A stretch of DNA of 64,000 nt from Caproicibacterium argilliputei (GCF_029211325.2 NZ_CP135996.1:744001-808000); one strand, 5' to 3'; numbered from the stretch's first letter, positions 15,497 through 24,921 are shown. Numbers and translations are program-made. Notes: generated by a model from the letters alone, not told the origin.

Positions 15497-16564
15497 TTAT
15501 TGCAGATACGTATTGGTGACGCCGGTGCCAAGCGGAATCGCCTTGGATGTCAGTTTGTTTTGATTCATCCAAGTGTAAAAGCGGTTCCAACGTGCGGTGT
15601 CCAGCTGCCCCCAACGTGCGGCATCGTCGGTATATTTTCCGGCAAGCCAGATTAGGCTGCGTTGCACCAGCGACTTTTGATTCTGCAGGGCAGGCACTTT
15701 GGAGCAAACCAGACTTGCAGTGTTTTCCGGATGCGCGGCGGCATAAGCATAGCCCATCTTGACTGCCGTTACAAAATCCTTTGCTGCTTGCGGCTGCTTT
15801 TTCAGAAAGCTGCTGTTTGCAGCCAGCAACAGTGGGTAATCATCCAGTTCCGGCGAAACATCACGGAAAAACAGGAAGTTGGCGGATATGCCTGCCTGCC
15901 GGCTGACCATGCCGTCCCAGCTGTAACTGCCGCAAACCGCGGTTGTTCCGGCTTTCAGTACAGCAGTCAGGCTGGTGCCGGCTTCTGCGGATGCTTTTAG
16001 CAGGGCGGCGTTTCCGCCGTCGGCGGTCACCACCGTGGCAAGTTTGGCGGCGGGCAGGGATTTTCCGGCGGTTTGACACAGCACGTTTTCCAACTGTTTC
16101 GGCCGTGTGATTTTCAGCGGCGCAGGCAAGAGAATGCCGGCATCGCTGTGCTGCAGCAGGGCGGCAACGGCGGTCAGCGGCTTGTCGCTAGTCAGCGCCT
16201 GCGCAAAAGCGGTACTCTGACCTGCCGTTGTAAACTGCACAGTGCCGGCGGCTGCAAGCTGTGCGGCATCCGCAGCGGATGTCGCAGTTTGAAATGTGAC
16301 ATCCAACCCACATTTGGAAAAGTATCCTTCCGCTTCGGCAGTGTAAAGACCGCCGAGCAGCGGAGCGGCGGTGTCCGGGTCAAGCGCAAAAGTTACTTTG
16401 ACGGCGGATTTTGCCGCAGGCGCTGCGCTGACAGCGGAGGAAACCGCCCGGCTAGGGGCTGCTGACAGCGGAATGACCGACGAAGCGGTTTCTTCCCCGC
16501 AGGCAGCCGCGGAAAGACTCATTACCGCCGCCAGCAGAGCTGCGGCGGTACGGTTGCGGTTCAT
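15497..16564 (-). CDS. NMT1/THI5-like ABC substrate-binding lipoprotein
   Basis: A 355-residue exported protein. It has a lipoprotein signal (MNRNRTAAALLAAVMSLSAAAC) with a Cys at residue 22, then an alanine/serine linker, then a periplasmic-binding fold of the nitrate/sulfonate/pyrimidine group (GLYTAEAEGYFSKCGLDVTF). The segment before DVTFQTA resembles the start of ThiY-type HMP binders. ATG at 16564 is preceded by CAGGAGGG. It follows the DegT gene by 34 bp, yet no permease or ATPase gene is adjacent, so it is an orphan. The ligand is unknown; a thiamine precursor is a guess. Confidence 0.85.
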   Translation of the reverse strand: MNRNRTAAALLAAVMSLSAAACGEETASSVIPLSAAPSRAVSSAVSAAPAAKSAVKVTFALDPDTAAPLLGGLYTAEAEGYFSKCGLDVTFQTATSAADAAQLAAAGTVQFTTAGQSTAFAQALTSDKPLTAVAALLQHSDAGILLPAPLKITRPKQLENVLCQTAGKSLPAAKLATVVTADGGNAALLKASAEAGTSLTAVLKAGTTAVCGSYSWDGMVSRQAGISANFLFFRDVSPELDDYPLLLAANSSFLKKQPQAAKDFVTAVKMGYAYAAAHPENTASLVCSKVPALQNQKSLVQRSLIWLAGKYTDDAARWGQLDTARWNRFYTWMNQNKLTSKAIPLGTGVTNTYLQ

Positions 16565-16598
16565 AAGCGTTCCCTCCTGACAGAATTCTGTTTCCACA

Positions 16599-17777
16599 TC
16601 ACTTGTGGTATTTCTCAACAATGTCCAGTACGGCGTCAATCACATACTGAACCTGTTCTTGCGTCATAGTCGGGTACAGCGGCAGGCTGATAATGCGCGC
16701 AAAATGCTTCTCTGTATTCGGGAAGTCGTTCGGCTTGAAACCGTAGCGATTGACGTAATAGCTCATCTGTGTGACAGGGATGAAGTGCACGCTGGTGCCC
16801 ACGTTGCGCTGATTCAGTTCCACAATAAACTGGTCGCGGTCAATGGTCAGGTTTTCCGGCACAATGCGCAGAACATACAGGTGCCAGCAGTGCGTGGTAT
16901 AATCCGGTACGAACGGCGGATCCAGTGCGTCACATTTTTGGAAGGCTGCCTGGTAGCAGTCTGCAATCTTCAGACGCTTCTGCTGCATTTCTTCCATGCG
17001 CTCCAGCTGGCGCAGGCCAAGCGCTGCCTGAATGTCAAACATATTGTATTTAAAGCCCGGCTCGCAGATGTCGTACCGCCAGGAGCCACCCTTCGCGTAA
17101 CGGTTCCAGGCGTTGTGGCTCATGCCCTGACCGGCCCAGACGCGGGCTTTGGCGTCAATTTCGTCGCTGTCGGTTGCCAGCATACCGCCTTCGCCGGTGG
17201 TCAGATTTTTGGTGGCATAAAAGCTGTAGCAGGCGGCGCCCTGCAGGTTGTGCCCAATCAGCCGGCCTTTGTAACGGCTCCACAGGGCGTGGGCGGCATC
17301 TTCGCTGACGTACAGGTCATGCTCATCCGCCAGTTTGTAAATGGCGTCCAGGTCACAAACCTGACCGCTGTAATGAATCGGCACAATCGCTTTGGTTTTC
17401 GGCGTGATTTTCTTTGCGATTGCCGCCGGGTCAATACAGCCGGTGCGGTAGTCAATGTCGGCAAAGACCGGCTTGGCGCCGCAGTGCAGAATGGTGTTGG
17501 CAGTGGAGGCAAAGGTCATGGGGGAGGAGATGACCTCGTCCCCCTCGCCAATGCCCGCGCTTAGCAGAGAAACGTGCAGTGCCGCCGTGCAGGAATTCAG
17601 CGCCAGCGCGTGCTTTGCGCCGACATACTCCGCAAATTTTTTCTCAAATTCCATCGTGCGCGGTCCCTTGGCGATCCATCCGGACTTCAGGGTGTCAACC
17701 ACTTCGTTGATTTCCGCGTCGGAAATATCCGGTTGATTATAAGGTATAAACTGATCCCGTACTTTAAAACTGCTCAT
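16599..17777 (-). CDS. DegT/DnrJ/EryC1/StrS-family sugar aminotransferase
   Basis: A 392-residue PLP-dependent aminotransferase acting on nucleotide-linked keto sugars. It shows FIPYNQPDISDAEINEVVDTL at the start, the substrate loop WIAKGPRTMEFEKKF, and the PLP lysine in SFYATKNLTTGEGGM. ATG at 17777 follows AAGAAGGA. It resembles the ArnB/PseC side of the family and is distinct from the aminotransferase at 18771. It is divergent from the nucleotide-sugar cassette and may supply an amino sugar to the same polymer; that link is inference. Confidence 0.9.
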   Translation of the reverse strand: MSSFKVRDQFIPYNQPDISDAEINEVVDTLKSGWIAKGPRTMEFEKKFAEYVGAKHALALNSCTAALHVSLLSAGIGEGDEVISSPMTFASTANTILHCGAKPVFADIDYRTGCIDPAAIAKKITPKTKAIVPIHYSGQVCDLDAIYKLADEHDLYVSEDAAHALWSRYKGRLIGHNLQGAACYSFYATKNLTTGEGGMLATDSDEIDAKARVWAGQGMSHNAWNRYAKGGSWRYDICEPGFKYNMFDIQAALGLRQLERMEEMQQKRLKIADCYQAAFQKCDALDPPFVPDYTTHCWHLYVLRIVPENLTIDRDQFIVELNQRNVGTSVHFIPVTQMSYYVNRYGFKPNDFPNTEKHFARIISLPLYPTMTQEQVQYVIDAVLDIVEKYHK

Positions 17778-17880
17778 TGCATATCCTTCTTTTTTGATTC
17801 CAAAAGTTTTGTGGCAGCGCTGTTTTGGAAACTCTGCCGGTGAAAAAATAAAGAAATAACTGTAATCCACAGATATTCAC

Positions 17881-17909
17881 ATAATAAGCCAAAATCTGTA
17901 CAAAGTCAA
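17881..17909 (-). promoter_or_regulatory. Promoter of the divergent aminotransferase gene
   Basis: TTGACT (17904-17909), 17-bp spacer, TATTAT (17881-17886) on the minus strand. Confidence 0.75.
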
Positions 17910-17947
17910 TGCGAAAGCCGTCGCGCGGCTTTTTGGAAACAAAATAT

Positions 17948-17976
17948 TTGACGATAGGACAGGATTATACTATAAT
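17948..17976 (+). promoter_or_regulatory. Promoter of the nucleotide-sugar cassette
   Basis: TTGACG (17948-17953), 17-bp spacer, TATAAT (17971-17976). A short stem AAAGCCG/CGGCTTT at about 17914-17933 separates it from the divergent promoter. Confidence 0.8.
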
Positions 17977-17982
17977 ACATAG

Positions 17983-18129
17983 GTTAATAGATATCCTTCG
18001 GAAGGGGTGTCGGCTGTGCACCTGCAGCGAAGCAGACCGCGCTGCTGCGGGAAGCGGGCGTGCACGCGGTGATTGCCCTGCGCATCCGTCTGCGCCCTGC
18101 AAAATGAAAAAGAAAGCTGTGCAAGGAAA
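17983..18129 (+). other. GC-rich leader of the nucleotide-sugar cassette
   Basis: About 145 nt of transcribed leader. One frame reads without a stop from about 18003 to 18107 (ALLREAGVHAVIALRIRL) and looks protein-like but lacks a start codon with a good site, so it may be a remnant of a displaced gene. No known riboswitch is recognised. Confidence 0.35.
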
Positions 18130-18702
18130 ATGCATGAATCCTATTTTGTCCACCCCAGCTCCTGTGTGGACGAAGGCGCTCAAATCGGCGCCGGAACAAA
18201 AATCTGGCACTTTTCGCACGTGAGTGCCGATGCCGTCATCGGCGAAGACTGCACCATCGGGCAGAATGTTTTTGTGGCGGGCGGCGTAAAAATCGGCAGC
18301 CATTGCAAGATTCAGAACAACGTGAGTGTTTACGAGGGCGTGGAACTTGGCGATTACGTTTTCTGTGGGCCGAGCATGGTATTTACCAATGTGCAGCGAC
18401 CGCGGTGCCGCTATCCGCAGCGCGGGGCGCAGTTTTACAAACCCACGCCCATCGGCGACGGCGCTTCCATCGGTGCAAACGCGACGATTGTCTGCGGCCA
18501 CTCGATTGGCGCAAATGCTTTTATCGCCGCGGGCAGCGTGGTGACCAAAGATGTGCCGGCGCACGCCGTCATGATGGGCAACCCTGCCCGCCAGCGCGGC
18601 TGGGCCTGCGAGTGCGGCGAAAAGTTGGACGAGCATCTGCATTGTTCCAAGTGCGGCCGGCAGTACGCGCAGGAAGCGGACGGCCTGCACGAGGTCAAGT
18701 AA
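18130..18702 (+). CDS. Hexapeptide-repeat sugar N-acetyltransferase (WbpD-like)
   Basis: A 190-residue left-handed beta-helix acetyltransferase. It begins HPSSCVDEGAQIGAGTKIWHFSHV, which is typical of WbpD/WlbB 3-N-acetyltransferases, followed by hexapeptide repeats and GNPARQRGWACECG. The C-terminal tail has a CxCG...CSKCG pair that looks like a small zinc knuckle. The start at 18130 has AAGGAA close upstream. In the Pseudomonas pathway this enzyme acetylates the 3-amino group of UDP-GlcNAc(3NH2)A. It is the first gene of the cassette. Confidence 0.88.
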   Translation: MHESYFVHPSSCVDEGAQIGAGTKIWHFSHVSADAVIGEDCTIGQNVFVAGGVKIGSHCKIQNNVSVYEGVELGDYVFCGPSMVFTNVQRPRCRYPQRGAQFYKPTPIGDGASIGANATIVCGHSIGANAFIAAGSVVTKDVPAHAVMMGNPARQRGWACECGEKLDEHLHCSKCGRQYAQEADGLHEVK

Positions 18703-18770
18703 TACAGATTGAAATGAAAGATGCTGTGCGGGGCGCTCCGGCAGGTTCCGCATCAGGAGGTAAAAAATTC

Positions 18771-19898
18771 ATGGAGAAAATACAGTTCAATGACCTTGGC
18801 GCGCAGTATGCTGCGCTGAAAGAAGAAATCGACGCCGGCATTGCAGACGTCATTGCAGGCAGCCACTTTATTTCCGGCCCGCAGGTCGAGGAGCTGGAAA
18901 AAGAGCTGTGCGCTTTCACCGGTCGCAGATACTGTGTTACCTGCGGCAACGGCACCGATGCGCTGCGTATGCCGCTCATGGCATGGGGCATTCAAAAAGG
19001 GGATGCGGTCTTTGTGCCGGCATTCACGTTTTACGCCAGCAGCGAGGTGGTCAGCCTTTGCGGCGCCACACCGGTGTTTGTGGACAGCCGTGTCGATACC
19101 TTTAATATGGACCCGGAAGACCTGCAGAAAAAAGTCGCCCAGGTCAAGGCTGAGGGAAAGCTGACCCCCCGCGCGGTGATTGCGGTGGATTTGTTCGGTC
19201 AGCCCGCGCAGTTTCCGGAAATCGAAGCGATTGCCAAGGAAAACGGCCTGCTGATTTTGGAGGATGCCGCGCAGGGCTTTGGCGGTAAAATCGGGGAGCG
19301 TGCCGCCTGCTCGTTCGGCGATGCCTCTGCCACCAGCTTTTTCCCGGCCAAAGCGCTTGGCTGCTACGGTGACGGCGGCGCGGTCTTTACAGACGACCCG
19401 GAACTGTATGCACTTTTAAAGTCCATCCGTGTGCACGGCAAGGGCAGCATGAAGTATGAAAATATCCGCGTGGGGCTTAATTCTCGCTTAGACACCCTGC
19501 AGGCGGCCATTCTGCTGCCGAAGCTGCACGCTTTTCCGAAAGAGAACGAGCACCGCAACCATGCCGCGCAGCGCTATGCGGCGGGTTTGCAGGGCAAGTT
19601 CCAGACACCGGTTGTGCGTGCAGGGTACCATTCCAGCTTCGGTTACTTTACACTGAAGGCCGAAAGCGAAGCACAGCGCACGCAGGTGATGGATGCACTG
19701 AAAGAAGCGGGCATTCCGTCCATTATTTATTACCCCTGCCCGCTGCACCTGCAGAAAGTTTACGCACCGCTTGGCTATCAGGAGGGCGACCTGCCTGTGG
19801 CGGAAAAGCTGGCAAAGACGGTGTTCAGCCTGCCGATGCACGGCTATATTCAAGACCAGACAGTTGATTATATCTGCCGGGTTCTGCAGAAACTGTAA
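18771..19898 (+). CDS. DegT-family 3-aminotransferase (WbpE-like)
   Basis: A 375-residue PLP aminotransferase starting MEKIQFNDLGAQYAALKEEI, with the substrate loop HFISGPQVEELEKEL and the PLP lysine in SFFPAKALGCYGDGG. These fit WbpE/WlbC, which installs the 3-amino group on UDP-3-keto-GlcNAcA. ATG at 18771 is preceded by CAGGAGG; the frame extends far upstream inside the WbpD-like gene but that is shadow. It lies between the acetyltransferase and the dehydrogenase genes. Confidence 0.92.
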   Translation: MEKIQFNDLGAQYAALKEEIDAGIADVIAGSHFISGPQVEELEKELCAFTGRRYCVTCGNGTDALRMPLMAWGIQKGDAVFVPAFTFYASSEVVSLCGATPVFVDSRVDTFNMDPEDLQKKVAQVKAEGKLTPRAVIAVDLFGQPAQFPEIEAIAKENGLLILEDAAQGFGGKIGERAACSFGDASATSFFPAKALGCYGDGGAVFTDDPELYALLKSIRVHGKGSMKYENIRVGLNSRLDTLQAAILLPKLHAFPKENEHRNHAAQRYAAGLQGKFQTPVVRAGYHSSFGYFTLKAESEAQRTQVMDALKEAGIPSIIYYPCPLHLQKVYAPLGYQEGDLPVAEKLAKTVFSLPMHGYIQDQTVDYICRVLQKL

Positions 19899-19984
19899 CC
19901 GAAGGAAAAATATTACAGACCATCAGGAATATCAATTTATCTTTTTCTATAAAAATCATCTTAACAAAAATGAGGGAAATCAAT

Positions 19985-21304
19985 ATGGCAAATGTGAAAG
20001 CAGAGCTGCTCGAAAAAATCAGCGGCAAAACTGCCAAAATCGGAATTGTTGGGCTTGGCTATGTCGGCCTGCCGCTGGCAGTCGAATTTGCCCGTGCAGG
20101 GTACACCACCATCGGTTTTGATGTGCAAAAGCAAAAGGTTGATTCTGTGAATGCTGGGCAGAACTATATCGGTGATATTGTCGGCGATACCCTGAAAGAA
20201 GAAGTCAAGTCTGGCAAGCTGCGCGCGACCAGCGATTTTTCTTTCATCCGTGATGTGGATGCAGTGGCCATTTGCGTGCCGACACCGCTGGATGCGCACC
20301 AGCAGCCGGATATCAGCTATGTGAAAGGCTCCACCGAAAGTGTTGCGGAGTATGTGCATCCCGGTATGCTCATCGTATTGGAAAGCACCACTTATCCGGG
20401 CACAACGGAGGAACTGCTGCAACCAATTCTTGAAAAATCCGGCTTAAAGTGCGGCACGGATTTTTACATGGCGTTTTCACCGGAGCGGGTTGACCCCGGC
20501 AACAAGCAGTACAAAACCAAAAACACCCCGAAAGTGGTTGGCGGCATCGGCAAAGACGCAACGGAGGTTGCGGCTTCTTTGTACCGCAATGTGCTGGAGG
20601 GCGGCGTTTACGAGGTTTCTTCTCCTGCTGTGGCAGAGATGGAAAAGCTGCTCGAAAACACGTACCGCAACATCAACATCGGCCTTGCAAACGAGATGGC
20701 CATTATCTGCAACCGCATGGGCATTAACGTTTGGGAAGTTATTGAAGCGGCAAAGACAAAGCCTTACGGATTCCAGGCGTTTTATCCCGGCCCGGGTCTT
20801 GGCGGACACTGCATCCCGCTGGATCCGTTCTATCTTTCCTGGAAAGCGCGTGAGTATGACTATCACACCCGTCTGATTGAAACTTCCGGCGAAATCAACA
20901 CGGCAATGCCTGAGTATGTTGTGGACCGCGTCATGAAAGTGCTCAACAAGAACAAAATCGCGCTCAACGGCGCGAAAGTTCTGGTGCTGGGTGTTGCCTA
21001 CAAAAATGATATTGACGATTACCGTGAGAGCCCGGCGCTCAATGTAATTGACCATTTCATTAAGCAGGGAGCACAGACCACATTCTACGACCCCTTTATT
21101 CCGCAGTACAAACACAAGGGTGTGGTGCACACCGGCGAAAAGGAACTGACCGACCAGATGCTCAAGGATGCGGATATCGTGGTTGTCTGCACCGCGCACA
21201 CCTGCTTTGATTATGACCATATTCAGCAGACTGCCAAGGAAATTTTCGATACCCGCAATGCAATGAAGAATGTGAAAGACCACAGCAACATCGAATTGCT
21301 GTAA
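19985..21304 (+). CDS. UDP-N-acetylglucosamine 6-dehydrogenase (WbpA/WecC-like)
   Basis: A 439-residue NAD-dependent dehydrogenase that oxidises C6 of UDP-GlcNAc (or UDP-ManNAc) to the uronic acid. The Rossmann start is IGIVGLGYVGLPLAVEFARAG; the middle domain has ENTYRNINIGLANEMA and the catalytic Cys in GPGLGGHCIPLDPFYLSW. ATG at 19985 follows GAGGG. With a WbpB-like partner and aminotransferase beside it, the WbpA role is the best fit. Confidence 0.92.
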   Translation: MANVKAELLEKISGKTAKIGIVGLGYVGLPLAVEFARAGYTTIGFDVQKQKVDSVNAGQNYIGDIVGDTLKEEVKSGKLRATSDFSFIRDVDAVAICVPTPLDAHQQPDISYVKGSTESVAEYVHPGMLIVLESTTYPGTTEELLQPILEKSGLKCGTDFYMAFSPERVDPGNKQYKTKNTPKVVGGIGKDATEVAASLYRNVLEGGVYEVSSPAVAEMEKLLENTYRNINIGLANEMAIICNRMGINVWEVIEAAKTKPYGFQAFYPGPGLGGHCIPLDPFYLSWKAREYDYHTRLIETSGEINTAMPEYVVDRVMKVLNKNKIALNGAKVLVLGVAYKNDIDDYRESPALNVIDHFIKQGAQTTFYDPFIPQYKHKGVVHTGEKELTDQMLKDADIVVVCTAHTCFDYDHIQQTAKEIFDTRNAMKNVKDHSNIELL

Positions 21305-21405
21305 TCTTTGGCAGGTTCCTCAAAAAAAGTTAGATGCATTTTGTTTGGTTTTGCGCTTCCCGTTCCGGAGAGCGCAAAATTTATGTAAAGGAGAGTTTCA
21401 CGCTG

Positions 21406-22509
21406 ATGGAAAAATTGCGCTTTATGCTGATTGGCTGCGGTCGAATCAGCAAGAATCATATTGCTGCGGCTGCAGCAAATCAGGAAACCATGACTTTGGC
21501 GGTTGTCTGTGACCCGGTGCGCGAGCGCGCCGAGGCGAAGGCTGCTATGCTCAAGGAGCAGGCTGGCTACGAACCGCTGATTTATACCGATTACAAAAAA
21601 GCTTTGCAGGAGCAGGAAATTGACGTCTGCTCCATCGCAACCGAAAGCGGCTACCACGCGCGCATTGCACTGGACTGTATGGAGCAAGGCAAAAGCGTTT
21701 TGATTGAAAAACCGATGGCGCTTTCCACTGCAGACGCAGAGAAAATGCTGGCGGCCGCGGAGCAGAAGGGTGTGACGCTCGGCGTTTGCCATCAGAACCG
21801 CTTCAACGCTCCCATTCAGCAGCTGCACAAGGCATTGGAGGACGGCCGCTTCGGCAAGCTGGTCAGCGGCACCGCGCGCATTCTGTGGAACCGCACCATG
21901 CCGTACTATCAGCAGGCACCGTGGCGCGGAACCTGGGCACAGGATGGCGGCACGCTGATGAATCAGTGCATTCATAATATCGACCTGCTGCAGTGGAGCC
22001 TCGGCGGCGAGCCGGACACCATCATGGCTATGACCGGCAACTACCTGCGCGATATTGAGGCGGAGGACTTCGGCTCCATTTTGATTCGCTTTAAAAACGG
22101 TGCCATCGGCATTGTAGAGGGTACGGCGTGCGTTTATCCGAAAAACCTGGAAGAAACCCTTTCTGTTTTCGGCAAAACCGGCTGTGCCGTGATTGGCGGC
22201 TTGGCAGTGAACCGTGTGCAGACCTGGAACTTCGCAGAGCCTGCCGAACAGGATGCGGTGGTTTCCAAGTTGGCAGGCACTGACCCGAAGGATGTTTACG
22301 GCAGCGGGCACAATCTGTTGTACGCCAATTATATTCATGCGGTGCAGACCGGCACACAGCCGCTGGTTTCCGGCTATGAGGGCATTAAGGCGCTGAAAAT
22401 TATCCTTGCGGCATACAAGAGCCAGAAAACCGGGCAGGCAGTCAAGTTTGACGGTTTGTCCTTTGCAAGCACGGATATGTGCAGCGCTGACGTGAAAGTA
22501 AACGGCTGA
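21406..22509 (+). CDS. Gfo/Idh/MocA-family 3-dehydrogenase (WbpB/WlbA-like)
   Basis: A 367-residue NAD-dependent oxidoreductase. The Rossmann motif is MLIGCGRISKNH, the catalytic EKP is in VLIEKPMALS, and ILWNRTMPYYQQAPWRGTW with DGGTLMNQCIHNIDL matches the WlbA/WbpB group acting at C3 of UDP-GlcNAcA. AAAGGAGAG precedes ATG at 21406. The enzyme would produce the 3-keto sugar used by the aminotransferase at 18771. Confidence 0.9.
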   Translation: MEKLRFMLIGCGRISKNHIAAAAANQETMTLAVVCDPVRERAEAKAAMLKEQAGYEPLIYTDYKKALQEQEIDVCSIATESGYHARIALDCMEQGKSVLIEKPMALSTADAEKMLAAAEQKGVTLGVCHQNRFNAPIQQLHKALEDGRFGKLVSGTARILWNRTMPYYQQAPWRGTWAQDGGTLMNQCIHNIDLLQWSLGGEPDTIMAMTGNYLRDIEAEDFGSILIRFKNGAIGIVEGTACVYPKNLEETLSVFGKTGCAVIGGLAVNRVQTWNFAEPAEQDAVVSKLAGTDPKDVYGSGHNLLYANYIHAVQTGTQPLVSGYEGIKALKIILAAYKSQKTGQAVKFDGLSFASTDMCSADVKVNG

Positions 22510-22535
22510 CAAAGCGGGCAGGGGGCAGAAAGCGA

Positions 22536-23630
22536 ATGAAAATCGTTACAGTTGTAGGTGCGCGGCCGCAGTTTATCAAGGCAAGTGTGGTTTCCGCCGC
22601 GCTGAAACCGCTTTGCACAGAGGTTTTGGTGCATACCGGCCAGCATTATGACCAGAATATGTCTGAGGTGTTTTTTGAGGAGCTGCAGATTCCGCATCCG
22701 GCGTATAACCTGGGTGTCGGCAGCGGCACGCATGGCCGCCAGACCGGCGAAATGCTGATTGGCATTGAGAAAATTCTGTTTGAGGAAAAGCCGGACGTCA
22801 TGCTGGTTTACGGCGACACGAATTCCACACTGGCGGGCGCGCTTGCGGCGAGCAAGCTGCACATTCCGGTGGCGCACGTGGAGGCGGGTCTGCGCTCGTA
22901 CAATATGCGGATGCCGGAAGAGCAGAACCGCATATTGAGTGACCATATCTCCACCTGGCTTTTCTGCCCGACACAGACCGCCGTGAAAAATCTTGCGAAA
23001 GAGGGCATCACCAAGGGCGTTTCCGTTTCCGGTGATGTCATGCTGGACAGCGTACTGCATTTTCGCGAAGTTGCGCGCCAAAATCCGGAGAAGCGAAAGA
23101 TTTACGAGCAGTTGGGCATTGCACCCAAAGCGTACCGCCTGGCAACGCTGCACCGCGCGGAAACCACCGACGGCGGCGAAGATGCCATTGTGCGCATTTT
23201 TGACGCATTTGAGCAGCTGCCGCAGCGTGTGGTGATACCAATTCACCCGCGCACCCGCGCGCTTGCGGAGGAGGCAATCCGCACCCGCGGCTACCGTAAT
23301 ATTCAGCTGATTGACCCGGTGGGGTATCTGGAAATGCTGCTGCTGACCAGCGGCGCCTGCCAGGTGCTGACCGACAGCGGCGGTTTGCAGAAAGAGGCTT
23401 GGTTCATGGAAGTGCCCTGCGTGACGCTGCGCAGCGAAACCGAGTGGGTGGAAACAATGGAAGGCGGCTGGAACGTGCTTGCCAAACTGACTACGGCGGA
23501 TATTCTGGACAAAGCCCTGCACACCGTGCCCAACGCGGCGGCGCGCCAAGCACAGCCTTTCGGGGACGGACACGCCAGCGAAAAAATTGCCCGTGCGGTC
23601 TGTAACGAAAAGGAGTGGCCGAAGCAATGA
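22536..23630 (+). CDS. Non-hydrolysing UDP-sugar 2-epimerase (WecB/WbpI-like)
   Basis: A 364-residue GT-B-fold epimerase. Hallmarks are VVGARPQFIKA, YGDTNSTLAG, HVEAGLRSYNMRMPEEQNR and LTDSGGLQKEA. WecB inverts C2 of UDP-GlcNAc and WbpI that of UDP-GlcNAc3NAcA; context favours the latter. It starts 26 bp after the WbpB-like gene, and its stop overlaps the next start by 4 bp (ATGA). Confidence 0.92.
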   Translation: MKIVTVVGARPQFIKASVVSAALKPLCTEVLVHTGQHYDQNMSEVFFEELQIPHPAYNLGVGSGTHGRQTGEMLIGIEKILFEEKPDVMLVYGDTNSTLAGALAASKLHIPVAHVEAGLRSYNMRMPEEQNRILSDHISTWLFCPTQTAVKNLAKEGITKGVSVSGDVMLDSVLHFREVARQNPEKRKIYEQLGIAPKAYRLATLHRAETTDGGEDAIVRIFDAFEQLPQRVVIPIHPRTRALAEEAIRTRGYRNIQLIDPVGYLEMLLLTSGACQVLTDSGGLQKEAWFMEVPCVTLRSETEWVETMEGGWNVLAKLTTADILDKALHTVPNAAARQAQPFGDGHASEKIARAVCNEKEWPKQ

Positions 23631-24877
23631 ACATCATCTATCTGGAGCATTACGCGGGTTCACCGCAGCACGGCATGGAGTTCCGCCCGTATTTTATGGC
23701 GAAGCGCTGGGTCGAGGCCGGCCACACGGTGACCATGGTTGCCAGCTCGTACAGCCACCTGCGCACCAAAAATCCGGATTTGCAGGGTCGCCCGTATCTG
23801 GAGGAAACCATGGACGGTATCCGCTGGTTCTGGATTGCCGGACCGCAGTATGCCGGAAACGGTGTGGGCCGGATTCAAAATATCCTTTCGTTCCTTACCG
23901 GGGTGTACCGTTATCAGAAGCAGATTTGTGCGGTCGGCAAGCCCAATGTGGTGATTGCCTCCAGTACCTATCCGCTGGATATTTACCCCGCAAAAAAGAT
24001 TGCGAAGCGGTACGGCGCTGAGGTGGTTTATGAGGTGCATGACCTGTGGCCCCTCAGCCCGATGGAGCTGGGGCACATGAGTGCGCACCATCCGTTTATC
24101 ATGGTGATGCAGAAGGCGGAAAACGAGTGCTGTAAATCCGCAGACGCCGTTGTCAGCCTGCTGCCCTGCTCGAAAGAACATTTTGTGGAGCACGGAATGC
24201 AGCCGGAAAAATTCTCCTGTATTCCAAACGGCATTGTACAGGCGGACTGGGAGAAACCTCTGCCGGAGCACCCGATTTATGAAAAGCAGCTGAAAGCGTG
24301 GCATGATGAAGGCTGGTTCCTGATTGCCTACACCGGCGCACACGGCGTTGCCAATGCGCTGGACAGCTTTGTGGAAGCCGGCGAAAAGCTGCAGGGCAAA
24401 AAGATTAAGCTGCTGCTCATTGGCCCCGGGCCGGAGCGTGAGCGGCTAAAAGCCAAAGCAGCACCACTGGAAAATGTGGAGTTGCTTGACCCGGTCGGCC
24501 GTGCGCAGGTGCCGGAACTGCTGGCGCAGATGGATGCGCTGTATGTGGGTCTGCAGCGCCAGCCGCTGTTCCGCTTCGGTGTTTCCCCGAATAAACTCAT
24601 GGATTATATGATGGCGGGCAAACCGGTTATTTTTGCGATTGAGGCAGGCAATGATATGGTTGCCGAGGCGCAGTGCGGCATTTCCATTCCGCCGGAAGAC
24701 AGCACCGCCATCGCGGACGCGGCGCAGAAGCTTGCCGCCATGCCGCAGGAGGAGCTTGCCGCCATGGGGCAGCGCGGCCATGCGTATATTTTAGCGCACC
24801 ATGAATATGACGTACTGGCAAAGCAGTTTTTAGATGTAATGCAGCAGCATTTGAAGCATTCAACTTCCGCAAAATAA
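23627..24877 (+). CDS. Family 4 glycosyltransferase (WbuB-like)
   Basis: A 416-residue GT-B enzyme. The N-terminal domain opens MNIIYLEHYAGSPQHGMEFR, with YEVHDLWPLSP in the acceptor half; the C-terminal donor domain has LIGPGPERERLKA and RFGVSPNKLMDYMMAGKPV, with the conserved acidic residue in AIEAGNDMVAEA. It is translationally coupled to the epimerase and probably transfers the uronic acid product to a lipid-linked acceptor. Confidence 0.9.
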   Translation: MNIIYLEHYAGSPQHGMEFRPYFMAKRWVEAGHTVTMVASSYSHLRTKNPDLQGRPYLEETMDGIRWFWIAGPQYAGNGVGRIQNILSFLTGVYRYQKQICAVGKPNVVIASSTYPLDIYPAKKIAKRYGAEVVYEVHDLWPLSPMELGHMSAHHPFIMVMQKAENECCKSADAVVSLLPCSKEHFVEHGMQPEKFSCIPNGIVQADWEKPLPEHPIYEKQLKAWHDEGWFLIAYTGAHGVANALDSFVEAGEKLQGKKIKLLLIGPGPERERLKAKAAPLENVELLDPVGRAQVPELLAQMDALYVGLQRQPLFRFGVSPNKLMDYMMAGKPVIFAIEAGNDMVAEAQCGISIPPEDSTAIADAAQKLAAMPQEELAAMGQRGHAYILAHHEYDVLAKQFLDVMQQHLKHSTSAK

Positions 24878-24921
24878 AAATCCGCAGAAAAGCAATTCGG
24901 TTGCCTTTCTGCGGATTTTTT
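24877..24921 (+). terminator. Terminator of the nucleotide-sugar cassette
   Basis: AAATCCGCAGAAA pairs with TTTCTGCGGATTT across about 16 nt, followed by a T run. The next 130 bp to 25050 hold nothing I recognise. Confidence 0.9.
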
